NCBI GenBank assembly: GCA_029240105.1
Contig: JARBTR010000007.1
Location: 41,604 to 105,603 of the forward strand
Direction: 5' to 3'
Length of the DNA stretch: 64,000 nucleotides
From: Caryophanales bacterium
GTDB lineage: Bacteria > Bacillota > Bacilli > JARBTR01
Shown: piece by piece, positions 55,068-63,799 of the stretch
How the letters are laid out: each line of letters starts with the position of its first letter
Numbering within the stretch: the stretch's first letter is position 1
The notes under the pieces: generated by a model
Databases searched by the model: none
What the model saw: only the letters and a program-made list of their open reading frames with translations
Told to the model about the DNA's origin: nothing
Program-made: the position numbers and the translations under genes

Positions 55068-55099
55068 CCACTTTAGTATAGAATTTAAAGTGGTTTTTT
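55068..55099 (+). terminator. Rho-independent terminator between the two M29 genes
   Basis: CCACTTTA / TAAAGTGG around a 10-base loop followed by six T residues. Confidence 0.8.
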
Positions 55100-55189
55100 A
55101 TTTCGCTTTGCGAAATATTTTTTTCAAATTATGGGATTTTAATAAAACATTATGATAAGATGTTTAATAAAATTGAAGGGGGATTTCAT

Positions 55190-56416
55190 GTGAAAACGTT
55201 TGAAGAAAAACTACAGGCATATGCAGAATTAACCGTTCGTGTTGGAGCAAATGTTCAACCAGGACAAGTTGTTTATGTAAAGGGAGATATAGAAACTGCT
55301 CAGCTTTTAAGATTAATTGTAAAAGAAGCTTATAAAGTAGGATCTAGCAATGTTGTATGGAGTTATCTTGATGATGTTAACACTCGTACAAAATATGAAA
55401 TGGCACCAGTCGAAACTTTCAGTAAATACTATAAATGGGATTCAGATAAATTAGGCGGCCTTTGTGATGAAGGAGCTGTTTTCATTTCAATCGTATCTCA
55501 AAACCCTGATAATTTAAAAGGTATTGACCCTAAATTAATCGCTACACAGCAAAAAACGACAGAAGAAAATGTTAAACATTGGCGTAATTGCTTAAGCACA
55601 GATAAAAATAGTTGGACTATTGTAGCAGCTCCTAGTAAACCATGGGCTGACAAAGTATTTCCAAATGATGAAAACAGTGTTGAAAAGTTATGGGAAGCTA
55701 TTTTTGCAGCAACTCGTATCAATGAAGAAAATCCTGTTGAGGCTTGGAAAGAACACAATGCTAGGTTACATGAAAAGGTTCGACATTTAAACGAGAAAAG
55801 ATACCGTAAGTTACATTACAGATCAGCAGTTACTGATCTAACTGTTGGCTTACATCCAACACACCTTTGGTGCGGTGCTGGTAGTAAAAATCAACATGGT
55901 GTTGATTTTATGGCAAACCTTCCAACAGAAGAAGTTTTCACATGTCCAGCTCGAAATGAAGTAAATGGAGTTGTTTCCAGTACGAAGCCACTAGTTTACT
56001 TAGGGAATGTCATTGAAAATTTTAAATTAACATATGAAAATGGTCGTTGCATTGATGTCCAAGCAGAAAAAGGGGAAGACGTCTTAAAAAGCCTAATTGA
56101 TTCTGATGAGGGTGCTCACTATCTAGGAGAAGTTGCATTAGTTCCATTTGATTCACCAATTTCCAATACGAATGTATTGTTCTATTTAACTCTTTTTGAT
56201 GAAAATGCTTCGAACCACTTTGCAATTGGTAGAGGATATCCTTTCACAGTTGAAGGTGGAAAAGAAATGAATAGGGAAGAGTTAGAAGCAGTACAAGTGA
56301 ATCATTCTTTATCGCATGTAGATTTCATGATTGGGTCTGCCGATATGGATATTGATGGAATTAAAGAAGACGGTACTGTTGAACCAATATTCCGCAATGG
56401 TAATTGGGCGTTCTAG
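55190..56416 (+). CDS. M29 family aminopeptidase (AmpS/PepS type), copy 2
   Basis: 408 residues, homologous along its length to the preceding gene: EEVFTCPARNEVNGV, GEDVLKSLIDSDEGAHYLGEVALVPFDSPISN and LSHVDFMIGSADMDIDG. The start is a GTG (MKTFEEKLQAYAEL) with GAAGGGGGA about 7 bases upstream; the adjacent ATG at 55188 is out of frame. Metal-binding acids and histidines are kept, so both copies should be active. It has its own terminator, so the two copies may be regulated separately. Confidence 0.93.
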   Translation: MKTFEEKLQAYAELTVRVGANVQPGQVVYVKGDIETAQLLRLIVKEAYKVGSSNVVWSYLDDVNTRTKYEMAPVETFSKYYKWDSDKLGGLCDEGAVFISIVSQNPDNLKGIDPKLIATQQKTTEENVKHWRNCLSTDKNSWTIVAAPSKPWADKVFPNDENSVEKLWEAIFAATRINEENPVEAWKEHNARLHEKVRHLNEKRYRKLHYRSAVTDLTVGLHPTHLWCGAGSKNQHGVDFMANLPTEEVFTCPARNEVNGVVSSTKPLVYLGNVIENFKLTYENGRCIDVQAEKGEDVLKSLIDSDEGAHYLGEVALVPFDSPISNTNVLFYLTLFDENASNHFAIGRGYPFTVEGGKEMNREELEAVQVNHSLSHVDFMIGSADMDIDGIKEDGTVEPIFRNGNWAF

Positions 56417-56446
56417 TAAAAATCTTGGATATTTAAAAAACATGAC

Positions 56447-56486
56447 AAATCCCTGTGAGTGCTATTTATTTCTCACAGGGATTTTT
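56447..56486 (+). terminator. Rho-independent terminator of M29 copy 2
   Basis: A 13-bp stem AAATCCCTGTGAG / CTCACAGGGATTT, followed by T residues. Confidence 0.9.
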
Positions 56487-56694
56487 AATGGTGGGTATCA
56501 ATTTTATCGTTAATTTTAATCATATAATAATTGTAACCTTTCGTCATAATTTTCGTAAAATTTAAAATAGGTCTCTATTCAATCATATATCTTTGCTTAT
56601 ATTTTATTTTTTAGGTACAAGTTAGGAAATAGGTTGCTATTTTTAAGAATGAAATAATAGAATAAGTATAAGAAAAAGAAGATGGGGTTTTTCA

Positions 56695-57783
56695 ATGAAA
56701 GGCAAACTGCATTATTACACTTTAGAATTGTTATTTATATTATTGATAATTTTTGTAGGAACCAAAATTCAATTTGTTTTCTACCCAGTGGGAGTTTTCG
56801 CCACTACACTGTTTTTTCCAATTTTAATTTCTGGCTTTTTATTTTTCATGTTAAGTCCGGTTGTTCAACTTTTGGTGAATAGGAAGGTGCCAAAGTCAAT
56901 TGCAATTCTTGCAATTTATTTAATTGGAATTGGATTACTTGTACTTATTGGAGCTTCGATTGGCCCAACTATCGTGTCTCAAATTACAGAATTAGCAAAA
57001 TCTACACCCCATTTTGTAAATGAGACGAAAAAATTGCTTTTAGAGTTATCACATTCAGAAACATATAATTGGATTTTGAATCAAGATATTGTCAGTATTG
57101 ATGAAATAGAAAAAAAGCTGACAAAATTCTCTGAAGCATTAACAGATGGTCTGTGGGATCGAATAAAAGGTGTTTTTTCAGTAGTAGCAAACGTAACACT
57201 GGTAATTCTAACTGTTCCATTTATTCTTTTTTATATGCTAAAAGATGGGCATCGCCTTGAAGGCGGTATTCTTAAATTTATGCCATCTGATTTAAAGGAT
57301 GAAATTTCTAAAATCTTAAAAGAAACAACTACTACTTTAGGTGACTACATACAGGGACAAATGATTGTTTGTATATTCATTGCAACAGCCACTACAATCG
57401 GGTATATGATAATTGGTCTAAAGTATGCACTCATATTTGGACTTCTGATTGGTGTATTAAATTTAATTCCATATGTTGGACCATGGATTGGTACTGTTCC
57501 AGCACTGGTAGTTGCCTATTTAGATTCACCAATGAAGGCTTTGCTGGTTATCTTGGTCATTTTGATTGTTCAACAGTTGGATGGCAATATCGTGTCTCCA
57601 TTAGTAATAGGGAATAAATTGGATGTTCATCCATTAACCATTATGCTTTTATTACTAGTAGCGGGAAACCTTGCTGGAATTTTAGGGATGGTACTTGCAG
57701 TTCCAACTTATGCGGTTACAAGAACAGTTGTAAAAAATTCGTATCGAATTTGGAAACTGCGTCGCAGTACTATAAACAAATAA
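56695..57783 (+). CDS. AI-2E family transporter (YtvI/YdbI-like permease)
   Basis: 362 residues with about seven to eight membrane helices and a long cytosolic loop after the third (about 95-150, with FVNETKKLLLELSHSE). The family block GDYIQGQMIVCIFIATATTIGYMIIGLKYALIFGLLIGVLNLIPYVGP and QQLDGNIVSPLVIGNKLDVHPLT are both present. Some family members are autoinducer or ion exporters, others have unclear roles; the substrate here is unknown. A GATGGGG site lies before the ATG. It is monocistronic. Confidence 0.92.
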   Translation: MKGKLHYYTLELLFILLIIFVGTKIQFVFYPVGVFATTLFFPILISGFLFFMLSPVVQLLVNRKVPKSIAILAIYLIGIGLLVLIGASIGPTIVSQITELAKSTPHFVNETKKLLLELSHSETYNWILNQDIVSIDEIEKKLTKFSEALTDGLWDRIKGVFSVVANVTLVILTVPFILFYMLKDGHRLEGGILKFMPSDLKDEISKILKETTTTLGDYIQGQMIVCIFIATATTIGYMIIGLKYALIFGLLIGVLNLIPYVGPWIGTVPALVVAYLDSPMKALLVILVILIVQQLDGNIVSPLVIGNKLDVHPLTIMLLLLVAGNLAGILGMVLAVPTYAVTRTVVKNSYRIWKLRRSTINK

Positions 57784-57806
57784 TTCATTTCACTCTAAGT
57801 TAAAGT

Positions 57807-57843
57807 AAAGGTGTTTGCCCATGGTTGCAAACACCTTTACTGT
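57807..57843. terminator. bidirectional terminator
   Basis: AAAGGTGTTTGC / GCAAACACCTTT around 8 bases, between convergent AI-2E and YnfA genes; T-rich on the plus side. Confidence 0.85.
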
Positions 57844-57846
57844 TTT

Positions 57847-58176
57847 TTACTGACCCCTTGGTGCAAATAGTATAACTGCCACCCCGAAAAGACAAATGAA
57901 GGCGCCAATCCAATCATATAAATCTGGAGTTTTCTTATCAACTATCCAACCCCAAAGAACTGATAAAAATATGAAAACACCACCATATGCTGCATAAATT
58001 CGTCCGAAGGTCGGAAAAGTCTGAAATGTAGCAATTACACCATAACAAACAAGAATCAAGCCTCCAAAGAGACCAAGGAGTGAGGATCTGTCTTCACGAA
58101 GCCACAACCATATAAGGTATCCGCCACCAATTTCACAAAGCCCTGCTAGTAAAAAAAACAAAATTGCACGATACAT
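57847..58176 (-). CDS. YnfA/UPF0060 family membrane protein
   Basis: 109 residues and four helices, with the family start [22 protein letters not shown] and the block [36 protein letters not shown]. Length is exactly that of the family, which belongs to the wider DMT clan; the function is not established. AAAGGAG precedes the ATG. It converges on the AI-2E gene across a shared terminator. Confidence 0.95.
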   Translation of the reverse strand: MYRAILFFLLAGLCEIGGGYLIWLWLREDRSSLLGLFGGLILVCYGVIATFQTFPTFGRIYAAYGGVFIFLSVLWGWIVDKKTPDLYDWIGAFICLFGVAVILFAPRGQ

Positions 58177-58315
58177 ATTGAATCTCCTTTATTGCTTGTT
58201 AATTGATAGTAATTCTCAATTAGTGAGTAGTCAATAGTTTCTCCAAAATAGCAGACTGCGTAAAATTCTAATAGGAGTCGAAATTAGGATATTCTTCCAA
58301 TGAAAATACTAGATT

Positions 58316-58368
58316 CCCGCATGTAAACGAGTAAGCTGAGACCTAGGTTCAGTGCTCGCATGAAGGAA
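58316..58368. repeat. palindromic intergenic repeat
   Basis: Nested inverted arms CGCATG / CATGaagg, CGAG / CTCG and CTGAgACCTAGGTtCAG form an interrupted palindrome. The core CTGAGACCT-AGG-TCAG recurs at the right edge of the window (about 63987-63998, in GCCTGAGACCTTAGGCTCAGG), so it looks like a dispersed repeat family rather than a local structure. Confidence 0.6.
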
Positions 58369-58499
58369 AGTTAGTGGATTTTAATTCAAAATATACTAAT
58401 TTCTATTGCCTACAAAAAAATTTACTCAATCCCAAATAGCATATTTGATTGATTTTTTTTTTTTTAAAGGGTAAACTATGTTTAATATTTTTTTTGGAG

Positions 58500-58532
58500 G
58501 AGCCTGTCACTAACGGGCTCTTTTTATTTTTT
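58500..58532 (+). terminator. terminator-like hairpin in the leader of the ArsB/NhaD gene
   Basis: GAGCCTG / CGGGCTC stem around TCACTAA followed by TTTTTATTTTTT, about 40 bases upstream of the permease start. As no plus-strand gene precedes it, it may be an attenuator or the end of a short transcript. Confidence 0.6.
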
Positions 58533-58570
58533 GGGCAAAATAAAGACATTTATATCTAAGGAGAATACAT

Positions 58571-59851
58571 ATGGGGACACAGGCAATTTTAGCAATAGGT
58601 ATATTTTTACTTATTTATGGTTTTATAATAGCAGAGAAAATTCATCGTACCATTGTTGCGATGATTGGTGGGGCATTGATGATACTACTTGGTATCATCA
58701 GCCAAGAAACAGCTATCCATCATATTGATTTTAATACGCTTGGACTTTTAATTGGGATGATGATTATCGTAAGTACGACAGCCGAAACTGGTTTATTTAC
58801 GTACATTGCAATTTGGTCAGCTAAAAAAGCGAAAGGTGATCCCGTTCGGATATTGGTGTATCTGACAATTATTACAGCTGTTTCTTCAGCTTTTCTTGAT
58901 AATGTAACAACGATCCTTTTAATGGTTCCAGTTACTTTTAGTATAACAAGACAATTAGAGGTACCACCTGTTCCCTTTTTACTCACACAAATCTTTGCAT
59001 CAAATATAGGTGGTACTGCTACATTAATTGGTGATCCACCAAACATTATGATAGGAAGTGCAGTGAAGGAATTATCCTTTCTTGCTTTTATAACAAACCT
59101 AGCGCCAATAGTAATCATAATTATGGCAGTGATTATTCCGATTTTTATTTTATTGTTTAAAAAGCAAATACAAACAACACCGGAACTCATGAAGAAAATA
59201 ATGAAATTGGATGAAAAGTCTGCATTACGCGATCCCGGTTTATTAAAAAAGTGTTTGACGATATTGGGGCTTACAATTTTAGGTTTCTTTTTACATCAAA
59301 TCTTCCATCTAGAATCTGCTACCGTTGCATTAACGGGAGCATTTATTCTACTTTTACTTACTGGTGAACATGTAATGGAAGAAGCGTTCAAGGCTGTTGA
59401 GTGGTCGACCATTTTCTTTTTTATCGGTTTGTTCATTTTAGTTGCTGGTTTAGTAGAAACAGGTGTGATTAAAAAGTTAGCTGAAGGTGCTATTTCGATT
59501 ACAAATGGGAATGTATCTACAACCACAGTTCTGATACTTTGGTTAAGTGCCGTAGCATCAGCATTTTTAGATAATATACCATTTACAGCTACAATGATTC
59601 CTTTAATTAAAGAGATGGGACAAATGGGCGTAAGTAATTTAGAACCTCTTTGGTGGAGTTTAGCATTAGGGGCTTGTCTTGGAGGAAACGGAGCTTTAAT
59701 TGGAGCAAGTGCAAACTTAATTGCAGTAGGAATGTCAAAAAAGGAAGGTTATCCTATTAGATTTCTTGATTTTCTAAAATACGGATTTCCATTAATGTTA
59801 CTGACTGTCGTAATTGCAAACATTTATATTTATTTGAGATATTTAATATAG
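58571..59851 (+). CDS. ArsB/NhaD family permease
   Basis: 426 residues with about eleven helices of the ion transporter superfamily. Both family repeats show the FLDN motif (AFLDNVTTILLMVPV and AFLDNIPFTATMIPL), and the ATLIGDPPNIMIGS block is diagnostic. Relatives export arsenite or exchange Na+/H+, or carry other anions; context (no ars genes) does not decide. AAGGAG precedes the ATG. A 92-residue protein gene follows 15 bases later and is likely co-transcribed. Confidence 0.93.
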   Translation: MGTQAILAIGIFLLIYGFIIAEKIHRTIVAMIGGALMILLGIISQETAIHHIDFNTLGLLIGMMIIVSTTAETGLFTYIAIWSAKKAKGDPVRILVYLTIITAVSSAFLDNVTTILLMVPVTFSITRQLEVPPVPFLLTQIFASNIGGTATLIGDPPNIMIGSAVKELSFLAFITNLAPIVIIIMAVIIPIFILLFKKQIQTTPELMKKIMKLDEKSALRDPGLLKKCLTILGLTILGFFLHQIFHLESATVALTGAFILLLLTGEHVMEEAFKAVEWSTIFFFIGLFILVAGLVETGVIKKLAEGAISITNGNVSTTTVLILWLSAVASAFLDNIPFTATMIPLIKEMGQMGVSNLEPLWWSLALGACLGGNGALIGASANLIAVGMSKKEGYPIRFLDFLKYGFPLMLLTVVIANIYIYLRYLI

Positions 59852-59866
59852 AAAAGGTGGCTAATG

Positions 59867-60142
59867 ATGCTTACATACAAATACAATCAAGCAACAATTC
59901 AAATTACTGAAACGGCTCATGATAAAGATATAGAATTTACGATACGACTTATAGACGTTAGTCTTGAAGAAAGTATAATATGTATTAAGAATTTTTTTGA
60001 ACACAACGATATTTATACAGATGTACTATTTAATGTTTACGAAAATCATGAGTACCAAGCTTTTGTAAGAAAAGACTATTATATAGATTTTATATTGGCT
60101 TTAATGAAAAAGCGATTAGTTGAAAAAGTAGAATGGGTATAA
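59867..60142 (+). CDS. small protein, unknown function, linked to the ArsB/NhaD permease
   Basis: 91 residues (92 from an ATG 3 bases upstream). Soluble, mixed alpha/beta, with alternating segments (ATIQITETAHDKDIEFTIRL; ENHEYQAFVRKDYYIDFI). AAGGTGG lies 6 bases before the second ATG. A ferredoxin-like or ACT-like fold is conceivable but not shown. Directly downstream of the permease and before a terminator, it may be a regulator or partner of that transporter. Confidence 0.75.
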   Translation: MLTYKYNQATIQITETAHDKDIEFTIRLIDVSLEESIICIKNFFEHNDIYTDVLFNVYENHEYQAFVRKDYYIDFILALMKKRLVEKVEWV

Positions 60143-60146
60143 AAAT

Positions 60147-60179
60147 AACCGAACTTGTAAAATAACAAGTTCGGTTTTT
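60147..60179. terminator. bidirectional terminator
   Basis: AACCGAACTTGT / ACAAGTTCGGTT around six bases followed by T residues; shared by convergent genes. Confidence 0.9.
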
Positions 60180-60185
60180 CTTATT

Positions 60186-61502
60186 TTAAGATGATGAAAT
60201 TACTTCCGAATTTTGTACCAACTTTGTGATTTCAATAAAGCGTATTTGATGTTCATCCATTTCAATTATTTTGAATTGGTAATTTTCAAACTCAACGATA
60301 TCGCCTGTTTTGGCGTCATAATTTTCAGTTAAAAACCAACCGCCAATAGTATCAACATCTTCATCGTCAATTTCCGTTCCAAGTAAATCATTAATTTCTG
60401 TTACTAAAACTTTTGCATCCACGATAGTTGTATTTTCACCAAAAGTCCGAATTTCATTGATTTCATCTGCGTCAAATTCGTCTCGAATTTCACCAACAAT
60501 TTCTTCTAGTATGTCTTCTACTGTTACAAGGCCCGAAGTCCCACCGTATTCATCCATTAATACGGCTAAATGAATTCGTTCTTTTTGCATCTTCACTAAT
60601 AAATCCTGAATTGGAATGGAATCTATAACCCGTATGATCGGACGCATAAAATGCTGAATATTTATCAACTTCTTATCTGTTGCTAATGCAGTTAAAACCT
60701 CTTTTGCATTAATCATGCCAATTATATGATCTTTATCACCATCGATAATTGGGTACCGTGTAAAATTTTGTTCTTGGAAAATTGCGATACTTTCTTCAAG
60801 AGTATCATCTTTATCTAGAGCAACAATTTCAGTACGAGGGACCATGATTTCTTTTGCTATACGATTATCAAATTCAAATATATTATTTACATACTTATAT
60901 TCAGATTGATTTATTTCGCCGCTCATATAACTTTCGTTTACAATCATACGAAGTTCTTCTTCTGAATGGGCCTCATCGGATTCAGAAGCTGTTTTTAAAC
61001 CTAAAGGTTTCATTATTAATACAGCAGAAGTATTTAGTACCCAAGTGAAAGGATACATAATCTTATGGGTTACAATTAGTGGTTTTGCACAAAAGAAGGC
61101 AATCGCTTCTGCTTTCTGAATAGCAAGGTTTTTTGGTGCTAGTTCTCCAACAACAACTGTAAATAACGTAACTACTAAGAAGGATAGAGCAAACGATATT
61201 GTTTTTTCTATACTATGAGGTAAAGAAAAAATAGAAAGTAGTGAACCAATCACTCCTTCAAAAGCGGATTCTCCAATCCACCCCATTGCTAGAGCACTCA
61301 TTGTAATACCAAGTTGAGCAGTAGAAAGGTATTGTTCAATATGTGTGATGATATGCTTAACCTTTATAGCCTTTTTATTTCCTTCTTCAATCAGTTGATC
61401 TACTCTTGTAGGTCGAATGCGAATATAGGCAAATTCTGCCGCAACGAAAAAAGCTGTTAAAGCTACCAAAAACAAAATCATTAATAAATTAACTATGTCC
61501 AA
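60186..61502 (-). CDS. hemolysin-family (CNNM/CBS/CorC) membrane protein
   Basis: 438 residues: a DUF21/CNNM membrane domain of three to four helices (residues 1-190, starting MDIVNLLMILFLVALTAFFVAAEFAYIR), two CBS motifs (about 205-325, with IAKEIMVPRTEIVALD and QKERIHLAVLMDEYGGTSGLVTVEDILEEIVGEI) and a C-terminal CorC_HlyC domain. Relatives act in Mg2+ or other cation efflux; the name hemolysin is historical. The start is a TTG with AAGGA 6 bases upstream, and a hairpin leader precedes it. Monocistronic. Confidence 0.94.
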   Translation of the reverse strand: MDIVNLLMILFLVALTAFFVAAEFAYIRIRPTRVDQLIEEGNKKAIKVKHIITHIEQYLSTAQLGITMSALAMGWIGESAFEGVIGSLLSIFSLPHSIEKTISFALSFLVVTLFTVVVGELAPKNLAIQKAEAIAFFCAKPLIVTHKIMYPFTWVLNTSAVLIMKPLGLKTASESDEAHSEEELRMIVNESYMSGEINQSEYKYVNNIFEFDNRIAKEIMVPRTEIVALDKDDTLEESIAIFQEQNFTRYPIIDGDKDHIIGMINAKEVLTALATDKKLINIQHFMRPIIRVIDSIPIQDLLVKMQKERIHLAVLMDEYGGTSGLVTVEDILEEIVGEIRDEFDADEINEIRTFGENTTIVDAKVLVTEINDLLGTEIDDEDVDTIGGWFLTENYDAKTGDIVEFENYQFKIIEMDEHQIRFIEITKLVQNSEVISSS

Positions 61503-61812
61503 TAAATTTCCTTAGTCCGCTATCACTGAAGCGGGTAAGGAGTCACCCCCTGTAGAATGCCCAATAGGCTTTTTTAACTATATGTAATTCAAAAATTTCC
61601 ATTACCCTTTATTATAAGTGTTTTTACACATTTTTTGTCAAAAAGTTTCAAAAAAAAATTTCCCATTTTAAAAAAGATACTGAACAATGAATGCTCAATA
61701 TCTCATTTATGATGACTATAGGAGTTTTTCATGCTCTCTTTTAAAAAGGGGAGCGTGAATTTTATATATTTACATCATTAAGTTAAAGCACAGTATGGAA
61801 AATAGTTAAATC
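61503..61812. other. intergenic region with a structured leader
   Basis: Upstream of the CNNM gene, the minus strand carries CCGCT / AGCGG around TCAGTGAT immediately before the ribosome binding site, preceded by GGGGGTGACTCCTTACCC, which could pair within itself. It does not match any riboswitch class I know. Another hairpin (about 61728-61762, TTCATGCTCTC / GGGAGCGTGAA) lies after the M15-like gene and may be its terminator. Confidence 0.5.
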
Positions 61813-62496
61813 TTAATCGATTACTGTTCTTGTTCTACCTATTCCGACAGTTTTTTGTAGCAGTTTCACCCAAGTCTCACAATTGACAATCCCGTTTGCA
61901 GAGAGTCCATTTGCGCTTTGGAATTTGGTTACAGCCGCCTTCATCCCATTTCCAAAATAGCCGTCTAATCCAGAACCTGTGATTCCTAAAGCATTTAACG
62001 CATCTTGAGCTATTAGCACATAATTTCCACGAGAACCGATACTAATTTGTGGAAAGCCGCCAGAAGAACAAGCGGGACTTCCAAATCTCTTATCAAAATG
62101 AACCCAAGTTGGAGATATAGAAACGGGTTCGATATAGGACCAATTTCCAAAATCTCTAGCACGTTGTCTAAGTACTGCTCTTTGTTCGTTCGTCAGTACC
62201 TGCTGGCCAGTATCGAATGCTGTACCTGCATAATGTTGGGATTGCTGACTATGTCCGCCTTCCCATGGACGTTTGAATGCAGCACCTACTGGGATTGGTC
62301 TTCCATAGTAAGCTCTAAATTGGTTCCAAGTTTCCATAGTTGTTCGATCTGTCCAAAGTGTGTTTGAGTTGCTATTGCCACGAAATTCACCAACGGTTAG
62401 CGTTTTACCATAATTATATGGCATTCTCTCATTTTCTCCGCGTATATACGTTTCCATCCTATTTGTTGCATTATTATAAACCAGTATCTTCGCCAT
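61813..62496 (-). CDS. M15-like peptidase with peptidoglycan-binding domain
   Basis: 227 residues. The N-terminal part has an M15-type zinc site: SQHYAGTAFD (His88, Asp95) and WVHFD (His133), with a possible catalytic Glu123 in YIEPV. The C-terminal PG_binding_1 repeat (about 152-222) contains DGYFGNGMKAAVTKFQSANGL. Such enzymes cut D-Ala or other peptide bonds of peptidoglycan. No signal peptide is visible, so release would need lysis, a mother-cell role or an unusual route. The frame opens at 62526, but GGGGTG precedes the ATG at 62496. Confidence 0.85.
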   Translation of the reverse strand: MAKILVYNNATNRMETYIRGENERMPYNYGKTLTVGEFRGNSNSNTLWTDRTTMETWNQFRAYYGRPIPVGAAFKRPWEGGHSQQSQHYAGTAFDTGQQVLTNEQRAVLRQRARDFGNWSYIEPVSISPTWVHFDKRFGSPACSSGGFPQISIGSRGNYVLIAQDALNALGITGSGLDGYFGNGMKAAVTKFQSANGLSANGIVNCETWVKLLQKTVGIGRTRTVID

Positions 62497-62917
62497 TTTA
62501 CACCCCATAACTTTCACAAGAAACAATTCTTTAAAATCGTTGTTTTATCTTATTAAAAACCTCAACAATTCGTGATTGGTCTTTTAGATAAAATCAAATA
62601 TTTGGAAAGAGTTGAACATAATTTAAATGGTTTAATAAAATAAAATATACGTAATTGGAAATTCATTGGATATTCTTAAAAGTCACAAAACATCCCTCTG
62701 AAAAACATGATTAGTTCATTTAGAGCACACAAACCAGCAGTATTATAAAGACAGTTAATCCAGCAAGATTATTGTCCCTCCCTCGATAATACTTGCTTTA
62801 ATGTATATAAAAATTTAAACCCTCTGAAGATTTCCCCTCTTCAGAGGTTTTTTCTGTATATGGGAAGACAAAACATTTTTTTTATATTAAAATGGTAATA
62901 CTACAACTTCATAATTT
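62497..62917. other. intergenic region upstream of the TPP riboswitch
   Basis: 421 bases with no gene. An orphan plus-strand terminator sits at 62818-62855. The region also holds the thiT promoter, of which a TATATT-like box near 62882 is a candidate. Confidence 0.45.
62818..62855 (+). terminator. orphan Rho-independent terminator
   Basis: An 11-13-bp stem AACCCTCTGAAGA / TCTTCAGAGGTT around TTTCCCC, followed by TTTTTTC. It has no plus-strand gene upstream (the neighbour is on the minus strand), so it probably ends a small RNA. Confidence 0.8.
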
Positions 62918-63000
62918 CACAAGGGGAGCCTTTTGGCTGAGAGTGAACGAATGTTCAGACCCTTCGAACCTGTTTGTTAGTACAAGCGTAGGAATGTGAC
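62918..63000 (+). promoter_or_regulatory. TPP riboswitch (thi-box)
   Basis: The canonical core is present in order: GGGGAGCC, GGCTGAGAgTGAAC, a P3-like stem, GACCCTTCGAACCTG, then the 3' closing segment CGTAGGAA. This binds thiamin pyrophosphate. The downstream hairpin (63039-63075) is positioned for transcription termination, so thiT is shut off when TPP is plentiful. Confidence 0.96.
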
Positions 63001-63038
63001 CGACATAGATTTGTTTTGAAAACGAATCTATTTTAAGA

Positions 63039-63075
63039 CGACATGGTCATATCTTGATCATGCCGTTTTTTGTTT
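63039..63075 (+). terminator. riboswitch-controlled terminator
   Basis: CGACATGGTCA / TGATCATGCCG around TATCT followed by six T residues. An alternative hairpin (AGATTTGTTTT / AAAACGAATCT, 63007-63029) lies between it and the aptamer. Confidence 0.85.
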
Positions 63076-63229
63076 GTCAAAAAAATAGTGGAATTCATTT
63101 ACTTATCGATGATGCAGTAAGTATAAATGAAGGTATTTTGATAAATACATATAATTTTTTCATTTAGTCCATTGTTATTTGCGAAAATCGAGATTACAAA
63201 ATGAACCACAATAAAAAAGGAGTAGGAAA

Positions 63230-63799
63230 ATGAAAAACAGAAAAAATTTAGCAATAATCGAAATTGCGATTTTTGCAGCTTTGGCAATGGTATTCGATTA
63301 CTTTTGCAATGTACTAAACTTTAAAATATGGGCTCAGGGAGGATCGGTCTCCATTGCAATGGTACCTATTTTTATTGTAGCTTATCGTTGGGGAATAAAA
63401 AGCGGATTAGCAGCGGGATTCATTTTTGGACTTCTACAGATAATTTCGGGCACTGCATATGTAGTTAGTATACCTCAAGTATTTCTTGATTATATTGTAG
63501 CCTTTACTGTGTTAGGCTTTGCGGGTATATTTAAAAATCACATTCAAAGCGCATTGAATGTCGACTCAATTAAATGGATTTATTTTGCAGTTACAGGAGT
63601 CGTATTTGCCTCTATTTTACGATACATTGCAGCTGTTACATCAGGAGTAATCTTCTTTTCAGATTATGCACCCAAAGGTACACCAGCATTAGAATATTCT
63701 CTCGTTTACAATATCGGTTATTTAGCACCAAGCATTATAATTTGTAGTATCTTAGTCATTGTATTACTGAAAGCTTTACCTAAAAAACACTTAGGATAA
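63230..63799 (+). CDS. thiT: thiamin transporter ThiT (ECF S component)
   Basis: 189 residues and about six membrane helices. This is the substrate-binding S component of an energy-coupling-factor transporter for thiamin: the Ala motif IAIFAALAMVF near the start contacts the ECF T protein, and WAQGGSVSIAMVPIFIVAYRWG plus GLAAGFIFGLLQ are typical of ThiT. It needs the shared EcfAA'T module, which is not in this window. AAAGGAG precedes the ATG. It is preceded by a TPP riboswitch, which confirms the assignment. Confidence 0.97.
   Translation: MKNRKNLAIIEIAIFAALAMVFDYFCNVLNFKIWAQGGSVSIAMVPIFIVAYRWGIKSGLAAGFIFGLLQIISGTAYVVSIPQVFLDYIVAFTVLGFAGIFKNHIQSALNVDSIKWIYFAVTGVVFASILRYIAAVTSGVIFFSDYAPKGTPALEYSLVYNIGYLAPSIIICSILVIVLLKALPKKHLG

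Larger units (their letters stand above)
58177..58570. other. 394-base intergenic region with a palindromic repeat and a leader hairpin
   Basis: It contains no credible gene. Two features are given separately: the palindromic repeat at 58316-58368 and the hairpin at 58500-58532. A long T-tract lies at 58452-58465. Confidence 0.5.

Noticed and set aside
61503..61580. Known riboswitch (yybP-ykoY, M-box, preQ1) before the CNNM gene
   Set aside because: None of the conserved cores of those classes is present; only simple hairpins can be drawn.
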